Assembly: GCA_002071445.1 (NCBI GenBank)
Contig: MWFE01000021.1
Span: 1-64,000 of the forward strand
Direction: 5' to 3'
DNA from: Bacteroidetes bacterium ADurb.Bin008
GTDB lineage: Bacteria > Bacteroidota > Bacteroidia > Bacteroidales > Tenuifilaceae
DNA length: 64,000 nucleotides
Each line of letters begins with the position of its first letter. The first letter of the stretch is position 1. The notes below the pieces were generated by a model. The model saw only the letters and a program-made list of their open reading frames with translations, was not told the DNA's origin and ran no database searches. This document shows positions 9,213 through 18,235 of this stretch, piece by piece. Both the position numbers and the translations under genes were made by a program.

Positions 9213-11036
9213 ATGAGAAAACTTCATTTAATAACCATTATTTTTATCCTTCTGGCCACTATATGGTTGCAGTTCTTTGTAAAGGGATGGAAGCAAGACA
9301 GGATAATAGATTGGGATACAATGATATACTATTCTTACCTCCCTGCAACTTTTATACATAACGATATTACATTTGAATTTACCAAAACCGATATTGAAAA
9401 GTATTCACGTAGGTTTTGGGCTATTAGGTCTCCGGGTGGGGGGCTAGTGGTGAAGATGAGCATGGGCATGGCTTTTATATACTCTCCATTTTTTTTCATC
9501 GCCCATTCTGTTGCCCAACCCCTAGATTATGAAGCCGATGGATATTCAGTACCTTACCAAATGGCCATTGCTTTTGGGGCAATACTCTATTTTGCAATAG
9601 GTTTATTCCTTTTAGCTAAGTTGTTAAGAAAATATTTTTCACCTTTAACGGTATCAGTGACATTGCTTCTGGTGGCCCTAGGAACCAATCTTTGGTACTA
9701 TACTGCCATAGAGCCCGGCATGACCCATGTTTACAACTTTACATTTTTTATTCTATACATTTTGACGCTTGATAGTTGGTTAAAATCGCCAAAAGTGAAG
9801 CTTAGTATTGGCTTGGGGCTGCTTTGTGGTATTATTTCCCTTATTAGGCCATCGAATACATTAATCGGCTTATTATTTTTATTGTGGGGCATTTCATCAT
9901 GGGATGGATTTAAAGAACGGATCCGGCTTTTGCTAAGAAGATGGGACAGGCTTCTTATTGTAGCCCTTTTTGCCATAGCCGTTTGGATGCCCCAAATTAT
10001 CTACTGGAAAGTGCAAACAGGACAATTATTTTACTACACATACGAGGAACAAGGATTTTTCTTTGCAAACCCCCATATTATTGATGGGTTATTTAGCTTT
10101 AGAAAAGGTTGGTTTATTTACACGCCAAGCATGCTATTTGCAGTTGCAGGGATTTTCTATTTGCCAAGGTATATTAAGGGGGTTACATTGGGAATTTCGG
10201 TTTTTCTTGTATTGAATGTTTACATTATTTTTTCGTGGTGGTCATGGTGGTATGGCGGTAGTTTTGGAGCACGCCCAATGATTGATTCCTATGGAATTTT
10301 AGCAATTCCTTTAGCAGCTATGATTGAGCAAATGCTTGGAATGAGGAAATGGATTAAAATTTCAGCAATATCCATAATGCTGGTTTTATTTCTTCACGGA
10401 GTGTTCCAAACATTTCAATACTACTATGGCTCAATACATTGGGATTCAATGACGAAGGAGGCATACTTCCTGTCGTTCGGGAGAATAAAGCAACACCCTG
10501 AATTGCCCCTATTTCTAAAAAAGACTGATTCTGACCGGGCAATAAAAGGTGAATATGTTGATGTACCGCAAGTTAAAGGGCTGAAAGTCTTGGTTGAATG
10601 CGATTTGGAAACGGTGAACAGCGATAGCACTGCATATAAAACTAGTTTGGATGGCGTTGAATGGGGTAATCCTTATTGGCGCTATAAAGATGATTTCAAA
10701 TCGGGGAAATATTCCTTTTATACCGGAAAAGAGAACAATACGGGTTTTAACGCTTTTGTCGTTGTCAAGCCCAACCATTTCTACCTGATTGAGGTTTGGA
10801 AAAAGGGTAGATCAAAGGATGTTTTCCTTGTGGTGCAGTCAAAGGAGCCACACACTTTTTACAAATCTAGCCGGTATGTTACCGAAAGAGGGGCAAAGGG
10901 ATGGAAAAAAATGGCCATTTCGTTTACAACGCCTAAGGAATTGCCCAACGACACCCTTGAACTATTCGTTTATAACCATTCAAATAGTAGGGTGTTGTTA
11001 GATGATGTGGTTGTTTATGAGGAGATTAAGGAGTGA
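9213..11036 (+). CDS. GT-C-like membrane protein with C-terminal beta-sandwich domain
   Basis: 607 residues. Residues 1-420 hold about ten membrane helices, with an acidic motif (IDWDTMIYYSYLPATF) just after the first helix, as in GT-C enzymes. Residues 440-607 are soluble and rich in beta strands and aromatic residues; the ending LLDDVVVYEEI resembles the last strand of carbohydrate-binding or jelly-roll modules. The domain should lie on the periplasmic side. A fused binding module suggests action on an assembled glycan. It follows the 7674 gene by 90 nt on the same strand. Confidence 0.6.
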   Translation: MRKLHLITIIFILLATIWLQFFVKGWKQDRIIDWDTMIYYSYLPATFIHNDITFEFTKTDIEKYSRRFWAIRSPGGGLVVKMSMGMAFIYSPFFFIAHSVAQPLDYEADGYSVPYQMAIAFGAILYFAIGLFLLAKLLRKYFSPLTVSVTLLLVALGTNLWYYTAIEPGMTHVYNFTFFILYILTLDSWLKSPKVKLSIGLGLLCGIISLIRPSNTLIGLLFLLWGISSWDGFKERIRLLLRRWDRLLIVALFAIAVWMPQIIYWKVQTGQLFYYTYEEQGFFFANPHIIDGLFSFRKGWFIYTPSMLFAVAGIFYLPRYIKGVTLGISVFLVLNVYIIFSWWSWWYGGSFGARPMIDSYGILAIPLAAMIEQMLGMRKWIKISAISIMLVLFLHGVFQTFQYYYGSIHWDSMTKEAYFLSFGRIKQHPELPLFLKKTDSDRAIKGEYVDVPQVKGLKVLVECDLETVNSDSTAYKTSLDGVEWGNPYWRYKDDFKSGKYSFYTGKENNTGFNAFVVVKPNHFYLIEVWKKGRSKDVFLVVQSKEPHTFYKSSRYVTERGAKGWKKMAISFTTPKELPNDTLELFVYNHSNSRVLLDDVVVYEEIKE

Positions 11037-11226
11037 TTTTGTCAAAAGTGAATCAATACTACTAAATAGCCGATAGGCTAGATGGATGTTTGACGAAAAG
11101 TAATAATGTTTGTAATTGTGTAATTGAGCAATAGGTGTTTTTTTAAACAGTTAGCGAGCATGCTGAAATCTAATTTTATAGAGGTTTTGTAAGGAGTTTC
11201 AATATTTCAATTTTCACATTCATTGA

Positions 11227-11234
11227 TAAATTTG
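11227..11234 (+). promoter_or_regulatory. Candidate -7 box (TAAATTTG) before the LtaS-like gene
   Basis: TAAATTTG lies 31 nt before ATG 11266 in a 229-nt AT-rich intergenic region. A matching -33 TTG was not found, so this is a weak call. Confidence 0.4.
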
Positions 11235-11265
11235 CATTCGTTTTTACCCTGAAACCAACTTTTTT

Positions 11266-13272
11266 ATGAGCCCTAACCTACATATCCATAAACGCTTAAA
11301 TAACGTTTTTCAAGTTCTGGAATACCCCTTAAAAATATCTCTTTCCATAACTGCCCTTTTTGTAATTAACCGTATTCTCGAAATTATTTCACTATTTTCA
11401 CAACTTCCTTCAGGTTCTGTGCTGAACCATATTATTGGGATACGCTATGATTTTCTCTTTGCCATTGTTTTAACGCTTATTTTTTCGCCATTCTACTATT
11501 TGTTCTACAGGAGATCAAAAAGATGGGCAATGTTGATTGTTTACCTTTATTTGTTTTTTATTGCATTGATAGCGTGGGCATTATCCGAATACTATGCTGT
11601 TACGCAGATGCCACTCGATCGTGCTTTGCTAATCTACCCGATTTCCGAAATAATCTACATCACAAAATCATCTTATAGTTTTAGTATTGATTTTGCCATT
11701 AAGTTGATAATCATTGTTACCAGTGCTTTTATTGTACCCTATTTGTTGGTTTCAAAAGTGAAATTTCCAAAATACTTAAGTCTATCCTTATCCCTTTTGG
11801 TGGTAACGGTCCTAGTTTTTTTCCACAACATTACACCCGACTTAAAAAGATTTGAGACAAACCAACCTTTTTACCAACAAATTAATAAAACCTCATATCT
11901 TGGAAAGGGGTTGATAAAGAACAGTGCGTTGAGATTGTCCGGCAATGACGATATAAAAACCGTGGCGAAATATTACCAAAGGATGAATGGTGACGAAGAG
12001 TATTTAAACCCCAACTATCCTTTCCTTAAAAGAAATACAGGGGAGGACGTTATTGGAAGTTATTTCAAATTTAAGGGGGCCATGCCCAATTTTGTTTTTA
12101 TAATCGTTGAGAGCCTTTCGCGGGGTTTTTCGGGACCCGAAGCTTCTATGGGGAGTTTCACACCTTTTTTAGACTCATTGGCAACCCAAAGCCTTTACTG
12201 GAGTAACTTTTTAACTACTTCCGAAAGAACCTTTAATGTATTGCCATCTACTTTGGCCTCACTGCCCTATGGGAAAAAAGGATTTATGGCGCTGGTGGAG
12301 AATAATAGTCCGTATCCTGATTTTCATTCTCTTACAGGGATTTTAAGCAATTATGGGTATAAAGGCCACTTTTTGTATGGTGGTTGGGATTACTTTGATT
12401 TTATGAGTGTCTTTTTAAAAAATATTGGAGTAGACATCTTTTTGAATGAAGATGGGTTTAATGAAACTTTCGAAAAAATTCAAAGTAACGAGCAAGGCTT
12501 TACGTGGGGCTACCCCGATGATGCTGTTTTTAGGCGTGCACTTCAGCTATTGGAGACGGTTGAACATGAGCCTCGTATAGATATTTATTTGACTCTCAGT
12601 ATGCACGATCCTTTTTTTGCACCCTCATATGATTACTGGGAATCTGTTTTTTACAAACGATTGGATAGCTTTCAATCTTTGCCGCAGGAAAGGGCTTTTT
12701 ATTTGCAACGAAAGCATCGATTCGCCACAATCCTATACGCTGACAATGCCATTAAGTGGTTTTTCCGTGAATATGCAAAAAGGACGGATTACGAGAATAC
12801 TATTTTCATAATTCTTGGCGATCATTACATGCCCCTTGGGTCTGTTATGCCCATCGAAAAGTACCATGTTCCATTAATTATCTTCTCCCCATTGCTAAAG
12901 CAATCCAAGCTGTTTCCTGCTGTATCAGCTTCTGCCGATATTACCCCCACACTGCTTGGAATGATGCAATCGCAATTCAACGTCAGAACTCCGCAATGGG
13001 TTCATTGGTTGGGAACACCATTGGATACCGCATCGCATTTTCAAAGCAAAAAGTTTGTGCCTTTTATGAGGGTAAACAGGAGTGTGGACGAAATGCTTTG
13101 GAACGATTACTTCTTATCAGAGGATAGGGCATATAGATTGACCAGTAATTTGCAAACTGAACGGATTACAGATGAAGAAGTATTAAATGAATTAAAAGCA
13201 CTTCTGGAAAGTTTTGTTACTTTAAACAATTATGTTTGTTCCGAGAATGCATTAAAAGTACCAAATTATTGA
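11266..13272 (+). CDS. LtaS/MdoB-like phosphoglycerol transferase (sulfatase superfamily)
   Basis: 668 residues. Five N-terminal membrane helices (to about 190) are followed by an extracytoplasmic alkaline-phosphatase-fold domain. IIVESLSRG supplies the first metal-binding Glu, Thr322 in SERTFNVLPSTLASLP is the expected nucleophile, and LGDHYMP carries the late metal ligands Asp and His. The family moves sn-glycerol-1-phosphate from phosphatidylglycerol onto lipoteichoic acid or periplasmic glucans. In a diderm the acceptor is more likely a periplasmic or surface glycan. The next gene, one base downstream, is a glycerophosphodiester phosphodiesterase, which suggests the pair makes and trims glycerophosphate substituents. 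Acceptor unknown. Confidence 0.85.
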   Translation: MSPNLHIHKRLNNVFQVLEYPLKISLSITALFVINRILEIISLFSQLPSGSVLNHIIGIRYDFLFAIVLTLIFSPFYYLFYRRSKRWAMLIVYLYLFFIALIAWALSEYYAVTQMPLDRALLIYPISEIIYITKSSYSFSIDFAIKLIIIVTSAFIVPYLLVSKVKFPKYLSLSLSLLVVTVLVFFHNITPDLKRFETNQPFYQQINKTSYLGKGLIKNSALRLSGNDDIKTVAKYYQRMNGDEEYLNPNYPFLKRNTGEDVIGSYFKFKGAMPNFVFIIVESLSRGFSGPEASMGSFTPFLDSLATQSLYWSNFLTTSERTFNVLPSTLASLPYGKKGFMALVENNSPYPDFHSLTGILSNYGYKGHFLYGGWDYFDFMSVFLKNIGVDIFLNEDGFNETFEKIQSNEQGFTWGYPDDAVFRRALQLLETVEHEPRIDIYLTLSMHDPFFAPSYDYWESVFYKRLDSFQSLPQERAFYLQRKHRFATILYADNAIKWFFREYAKRTDYENTIFIILGDHYMPLGSVMPIEKYHVPLIIFSPLLKQSKLFPAVSASADITPTLLGMMQSQFNVRTPQWVHWLGTPLDTASHFQSKKFVPFMRVNRSVDEMLWNDYFLSEDRAYRLTSNLQTERITDEEVLNELKALLESFVTLNNYVCSENALKVPNY

Positions 13273-13303
13273 CATGAACTGTATGTGTAGAAATATTAAA
13301 TGT

Positions 13304-14164
13304 ATGAAATATTTACTCTATTTGACCCTTGTGCTAATTGTAAGTTCCTGTAATACAGGTAGCCAAGAGGCTAGTCAAAGATTGTATAAAATACTTGGTC
13401 ATAGGGGGAGCGGCGCTAATGCCATTTCGAATTTTCAGGAGAATACTTTGGCTTCAGTAAGCAATGCATTCGAAATGGTGGATGGTGCCGAGGTTGATAT
13501 TCAGTGCAGCAAGGATGGAACCATTTGGCTTTTTCATGATGACAATTTACCCGAAAATAGTAAGCACATTTTGTGCGTGCCAATGTCATCCGATGAGGAA
13601 TTGGTTAATTTGGCCACTCTGGATACTACTTTCACCCTGACTAAGCTGGAAGAGGTTTTCATTTTGATGAAAAAAATGAAAAACAAACCATACCTGTCCT
13701 TAGATGTCAAGGGGCATTTTCCAAATGGCTGTTTTGAAAATATAAATGCACCCTGGGATTATTTTGATATGCTATCAAACAGCCTAATTAAATTGTTGAA
13801 AAAGTATAGATTACGCAGGTATGTCATGGTGGAAACCAACTACGATTACTTTTTAGATTTGATGATTGCTAATTACCCTAAGGTTAATTGTTTTTATCTA
13901 GGATATGATAATTTTAATCATTGTATGGAAATGGTTATGAATAAAAAATACCACGGGATTTCATTTAACTTCAGGGCTAATGATTTTTGCAAGGAAGATA
14001 TAGTAGCGGCTCATAAAGAGGGAATCAAGGTAATGCTATGGACTGCCAATGATTGTGTAGCCATTGACTCGCTGCTCCTTTGGAATCCTGACTTTATACA
14101 AACAGGAAATCTAGAGTGCGGGAATGAAGTGATAAAGAGATTTTCAGAAAATAGCAATCCTTAA
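13304..14164 (+). CDS. Glycerophosphodiester phosphodiesterase lipoprotein
   Basis: 286 residues from ATG 13304, chosen because it puts a lipobox (LIVSSC, Cys16) at the end of a proper lipoprotein signal. An in-frame ATG at 13274 would add ten residues in front of it. GHRGSGANAISNFQENT and GAEVDIQCSKDG, with WLFHDD, are the GDPD catalytic and calcium-binding motifs. The enzyme cleaves glycerophosphodiesters to glycerol-3-phosphate and an alcohol. It is cotranscribed with the LtaS-like gene, whose stop lies one base before ATG 13274. Confidence 0.87.
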   Translation: MKYLLYLTLVLIVSSCNTGSQEASQRLYKILGHRGSGANAISNFQENTLASVSNAFEMVDGAEVDIQCSKDGTIWLFHDDNLPENSKHILCVPMSSDEELVNLATLDTTFTLTKLEEVFILMKKMKNKPYLSLDVKGHFPNGCFENINAPWDYFDMLSNSLIKLLKKYRLRRYVMVETNYDYFLDLMIANYPKVNCFYLGYDNFNHCMEMVMNKKYHGISFNFRANDFCKEDIVAAHKEGIKVMLWTANDCVAIDSLLLWNPDFIQTGNLECGNEVIKRFSENSNP

Positions 14165-14200
14165 AAAATACCTTTTCTAATCCCAAGCAAAATACACAAA

Positions 14201-15115
14201 CTATTTTTTCTCTCCCCCCACTCCGATAATCTGGTAGCCGGAGATATCCAAAGTTTTTGACTTGTTTGTGAGGATTTCCTTAACCAGCATGTGGGTGCGG
14301 GCGTTGGAATTGGCATCGCTGAAAACCATTTCCATCACCATGCCCATGCCATACGCCAAACCACCAGAGGCAATGGCCTGAAGACCATTCATGTAGTTAT
14401 ATGCATTGGTGAGGTTCAACTTCTGGTCGTTGGTTACCCAAAGGTCTAACTTACCCCCTTCATTGCTGTAGGTGTACTCCTTACAGTGATACCCCGCAAT
14501 GGATTTGCTTCGCCCTGTGGGTGTGTACCAGGGGTGGACAAACTCCTCGGGTTGCTGCTCAATTTCGGTTGGTTCACCCAGGGCGGTAGAATCGGGGGCA
14601 ACATACAAGGCCATTCCGCTTTTCTCGCCATCGGTGTCGCCAAGGATAAGCATGGCCCAATTCTTGGCATCTAAAATTATGGTGCTTTTCTGTTTGCTTC
14701 CGGTTTCCTTATCCACACCATCGAAAACAATAGCAAAGCTCCTGTCGTTGGGGCTGAAGTAGGTTGAATAATCTATGTTGTCCTTATTATTAAGCGAATC
14801 AACGGTTTCTATTTCCATCTTCATACTCGATGTGAAGTTGTATTGCTTTTCGTATACTACGTTGTTCAACCCCATGGCACTCATCATTCTCCTTTCCATA
14901 AATGATGAACCGGGTTTTTTCTGTTGGCGTGCAGGTTGCTGCTGTTCTTCCTGCTGCTGCTCGGGTTGGCTTGGCTCATCATTCTTTTGCCCCTGTGCCT
15001 GTTTAATCTTTTCGATGGCTTTATCGCGAAGCAGGCCCTTAATCTGTGCGTTTGTTGCTGAGTAAGTAAATAGTAACAGCAGGATTGTAACGGTAATAAA
15101 CAATGGCTTTTTCAT
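14201..15115 (-). CDS. DUF4412 family exported protein
   Basis: 304 residues with a signal peptide (1-23, ending TNAQ). Residues 27-70 are low-complexity, rich in Gln, Glu and Pro. The DUF4412 domain (about 78-290) has the typical pattern of this family: a tested YKQYNF-type strand, a T-G-R-S-K-S-I-A-G-Y-H-C-K-E-Y-T segment, and a TND/LWVT strand. The family is widespread in Bacteroidota, exported, and of unknown function. It is convergent with the GDPD gene (36-nt gap) and divergent from hydF. Confidence 0.8.
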   Translation of the reverse strand: MKKPLFITVTILLLLFTYSATNAQIKGLLRDKAIEKIKQAQGQKNDEPSQPEQQQEEQQQPARQQKKPGSSFMERRMMSAMGLNNVVYEKQYNFTSSMKMEIETVDSLNNKDNIDYSTYFSPNDRSFAIVFDGVDKETGSKQKSTIILDAKNWAMLILGDTDGEKSGMALYVAPDSTALGEPTEIEQQPEEFVHPWYTPTGRSKSIAGYHCKEYTYSNEGGKLDLWVTNDQKLNLTNAYNYMNGLQAIASGGLAYGMGMVMEMVFSDANSNARTHMLVKEILTNKSKTLDISGYQIIGVGGEKK

Positions 15116-15264
15116 AGTTAACCGGAATTTATCGGATTTGTAGTTAGGCTTAACGCGCTACAAAATTAATGCAAAAAATAGAAGATAGATAACTTTAGTT
15201 TTTAATTTTCTCATTAGAGCATCCTCGGATATTTATTCTCTGGCTGAACAACCTCTCCATTTGC

Positions 15265-15272
15265 TATATTTG
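15265..15272 (+). promoter_or_regulatory. Candidate -7 box (TATATTTG) of hydF
   Basis: TATATTTG lies 16 nt before the hydF start, giving a predicted leader of only about ten nucleotides. No convincing -33 TTG was seen. Confidence 0.45.
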
Positions 15273-15288
15273 CAAAAAATAAATTATC

Positions 15289-16503
15289 ATGGCCAAGGGT
15301 AAAGAGAGTAAACCACACGTTGGTATTTACGGACGAAGGAACAGCGGTAAGAGTTCGATAATCAACATGCTGGCAGGGCAAAGCGTGGCCATCGTATCGG
15401 AACAGGCAGGAACCACTACCGACCCGGTTAAGAAATCATTGGAACTTACCGGCTTTGGGCCCATAGTGCTTATTGATACGGCAGGAATGGACGACACCGG
15501 AGATTTGGGCAAACTCAGGGTTGACAAGACATTGGAGACAATCAAGCAGGTTGACCTGGGCATTGTGGTGCTGAGCCGTAACCACATGGATGAGTTCGAG
15601 AGAATGCTTGTGGAGAGCTTTCGAAAACATGCAGTACCCTTTATTGTGGTACACAATAAGCAGGATATTGAACCCATGACCTCTGCGTTTAGAGCCGAAG
15701 TGAGCAAAGCGTTCGACAGCCCAACCATTGTAGAGGTGAGCGCCACCAAGTCAGTGGGTTTGGAAAGGTTGGCGGAAGCCATTAAGGAGGCCATCCCCGA
15801 GCAGTCCATGGGAATTCCAACCCTTCTTGGTGATATCGTTTCGCCGGGTGACGTGGTGCTGCTTATCACCCCCATAGATAGCGGTGCTCCCGCAGGGCGA
15901 TTAATACTACCTCAGGTACAAACCATTAGGGACATACTGGATAACAATGCGGTATCCATAGTGCTGAAGGAAACGGAGGTGGCATCGTTTCTTGAGTCAA
16001 CTGGCATAAAGCTCGCATTAGCTATCACAGACAGCCAGATATTTGGGAAGGCCAATGCACTGATTCCACCCGAAGTGCCACTTACCAGTTTCAGCATACT
16101 CCTTGCTCGCCTTAAGGGCGATTTTGAGAACTACCTGAAGGGGACGCCCATGATCGACTCCCTTAAGGATGGCGACAGGGTGCTTATACTCGAAAGTTGT
16201 ACCCATCATGTTTCGTGCGATGATATTGGCCGCCATAAGATACCCGCTTGGCTTGCGAAGTATACGGGTAAGAAGTTGGAGTTTGAAGTGGTAGCCGGTC
16301 TCGATGAATTGCCGCGCAGCATTACCGACTATGCGTTGGTGGTACAATGCGGAGGATGTGTGGTAACCCGTAAGCAACTCCACAACCGTCTGAAACCCGC
16401 CATCGACGCCGGAATTCCGGTTACCAACTATGGAATGACCATAGCCTATACCAATGGTATTTTTAAAAGGGCTGTTGAACCTTTTCTGTGGCGCAAAATC
16501 TGA
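15289..16503 (+). CDS. hydF: [FeFe] hydrogenase H-cluster maturation GTPase HydF
   Basis: 404 residues, full family length. The N-terminal GTPase has P-loop GRRNSGKSS (15-23), DTAG (switch II) and HNKQD. The C-terminal cluster domain has Cys304-Thr-His306 and Cys354-Gly-Gly-Cys357, the CxH...CxxC iron-sulfur site. HydF is the scaffold that receives the 2Fe subcluster made by HydE and HydG and delivers it to apo-hydrogenase. The residue before Cys354 is Gln353, where the family consensus is His. HydE, HydG and a hydrogenase are not in this window. The gene stands alone, convergent with the OmpL47-type gene (33-nt gap). Confidence 0.93.
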   Translation: MAKGKESKPHVGIYGRRNSGKSSIINMLAGQSVAIVSEQAGTTTDPVKKSLELTGFGPIVLIDTAGMDDTGDLGKLRVDKTLETIKQVDLGIVVLSRNHMDEFERMLVESFRKHAVPFIVVHNKQDIEPMTSAFRAEVSKAFDSPTIVEVSATKSVGLERLAEAIKEAIPEQSMGIPTLLGDIVSPGDVVLLITPIDSGAPAGRLILPQVQTIRDILDNNAVSIVLKETEVASFLESTGIKLALAITDSQIFGKANALIPPEVPLTSFSILLARLKGDFENYLKGTPMIDSLKDGDRVLILESCTHHVSCDDIGRHKIPAWLAKYTGKKLEFEVVAGLDELPRSITDYALVVQCGGCVVTRKQLHNRLKPAIDAGIPVTNYGMTIAYTNGIFKRAVEPFLWRKI

Positions 16504-16536
16504 TTGGAAGTCGGTGTTAAATTCTGAAAAGGATTC

Positions 16537-18219
16537 TTACTCAACGTAAAACCTTATGGTCTGTTCGGCCGTATTGCCCAGTTTGTCTATGGCCTTAATG
16601 GTTACTGTGGCAATTTGTTTCGGCTTGAATCCGGTTAACGGTTGGGTATAAACCGATTCTCTGGCTTGATTAATCGAAAACACAAGTCTTTCAACCCCTA
16701 CCCGGTTGTCGGTTGCGGCGATGTATAGAACCACATCGGGAGGAAATACGGATATCGATTCTCCATCAATCTCATCAACACGATAGGGACTCACCGAGAA
16801 ATGGTGGTATATCTCGGGGGCTTTGCCATCCACACCAAACCCAAAGTTCAGTATGTTGAGGTTTTCCACATTGTCCCATGCATTGCAACTTATCCTATGA
16901 TATCCATCCTGGTCATTGGTAAATGGCTCGGTGTATGTAGCGGAAGGGTTGTCATCCAACTTGTATTCAAGCCGTTGTAATCCGGATACTTCGTCCTTTG
17001 CTGTGATAACAACGGATGTTTCAGGTCTAATCCAAACCGTATCGCGAAGCAATACCCTTCTTCCTGAATAGGAGTGTTTGATGGTTGGGCCCGAAATATC
17101 CACAAGGGGCATACTGAAATGTTGTCCCTCCACGTTGCTTTCGCTTTTATTGCCCACATTGTCAATGGCAAACGACCGAATGGTTATAGCCCCCGATATG
17201 TCCGAAAGGTAGATGGGCTTCTCATAAAGACGAAACGGTTCGTTGTTGATGGAGTAGTGAATTTCTTTAATTCCCGCCTTATTATCCACAGCAACAATGC
17301 GCAGTTGGCTTCGCCCTGATGAGAACTCCTTCCCTGCAACCATGTAGGTATTACCTACAATTTCTTCGAACACCATGGGCGGTGTTCTGTCCACATAGAA
17401 ATCGTAAGATTTCTCATTCTCCCTATTGCCTGCCTTATCCACCGAAAACCACCTGATGGTATGGTCGCCCTGCGGGAGGTGTGATATCGAAATGGGTTTA
17501 GTATAGGGGCTGATGCTGCCATCATCAATGGAGTAGTAAGTACTGAGTACGGCAACTATATCGGATGATGTGAGTTTAATCTTCGATGTGGCCGCTAAAA
17601 CATCGTTATGCTGTGGACCCTCAACATCCAATACTGTTTCGGGTGGTTGTGTATCAAGAATTAGCACCCTTTCGCCGGCATCGAACTTTTTCCCCGCATT
17701 GTCCACATAGTAGAACTGAACAGTATGAATCCCCTCTTTGTCAATAATTACCGGATTGTGATACTCTCCATATTCGGAACTGTTGATAGAGTAATAGATT
17801 TTTCCCTCTTTGCGGAGTTTTTCGTATGCACTTAATTCAAGCACGCTAGTCCCCGAAAGGTAGATCTCCCCATTCTTTAAAATGCCTTTTTTGGAATCGA
17901 AGTTGCTGGGGGTAGCTGGTGGTTTGCCGGATGTAAAGAGTTCGAATCGAATGCTGTTGCCGGTAAAAATGTCAATGCTGGTCAAGTATTGTGGTCCTTG
18001 CCCGTTCCATTGCACTGGGCTTGCATCGGGTTGTATGCTCTGCAACTTGACGGCATTGCTGCCATCGGGGGAGAGGGACATGTATAGAAAAACAGGGTCG
18101 TTGGGCTTTACAACGGCAGATGTGTCGGCACGCAAAGTAGGGTAGTCTTGAGCAGTTAAACTGCCGAAGGTCACAACCAAAGTGCCGATTACAAGGACTA
18201 TCCTAGTGAAAAGTTGCAT
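16537..18219 (-). CDS. Exported OmpL47-type repeat protein
   Basis: 560 residues with a signal peptide (1-23, ending SLTAQ). From about 130 on there are five copies of a roughly 90-residue Ig-like unit with the pattern Y-Y-S-I-D-x-G...Y-T-K-P-I...H-T-I-R-W-F-S-V-D-x-A-G-N. This is the OmpL47-type beta domain seen in Leptospira and Bacteroidota surface proteins. Such arrays probably act as extracytoplasmic adhesive or spacer modules. It is the last gene of the siaC-PP2C-OmpA operon, 16 nt after the OmpA gene, which carries one copy of the same unit. Role in the operon inferred: structural partner of the OmpA protein. Confidence 0.75.
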   Translation of the reverse strand: MQLFTRIVLVIGTLVVTFGSLTAQDYPTLRADTSAVVKPNDPVFLYMSLSPDGSNAVKLQSIQPDASPVQWNGQGPQYLTSIDIFTGNSIRFELFTSGKPPATPSNFDSKKGILKNGEIYLSGTSVLELSAYEKLRKEGKIYYSINSSEYGEYHNPVIIDKEGIHTVQFYYVDNAGKKFDAGERVLILDTQPPETVLDVEGPQHNDVLAATSKIKLTSSDIVAVLSTYYSIDDGSISPYTKPISISHLPQGDHTIRWFSVDKAGNRENEKSYDFYVDRTPPMVFEEIVGNTYMVAGKEFSSGRSQLRIVAVDNKAGIKEIHYSINNEPFRLYEKPIYLSDISGAITIRSFAIDNVGNKSESNVEGQHFSMPLVDISGPTIKHSYSGRRVLLRDTVWIRPETSVVITAKDEVSGLQRLEYKLDDNPSATYTEPFTNDQDGYHRISCNAWDNVENLNILNFGFGVDGKAPEIYHHFSVSPYRVDEIDGESISVFPPDVVLYIAATDNRVGVERLVFSINQARESVYTQPLTGFKPKQIATVTIKAIDKLGNTAEQTIRFYVE

Positions 18220-18235
18220 ATCGCTCTCCTATTTT

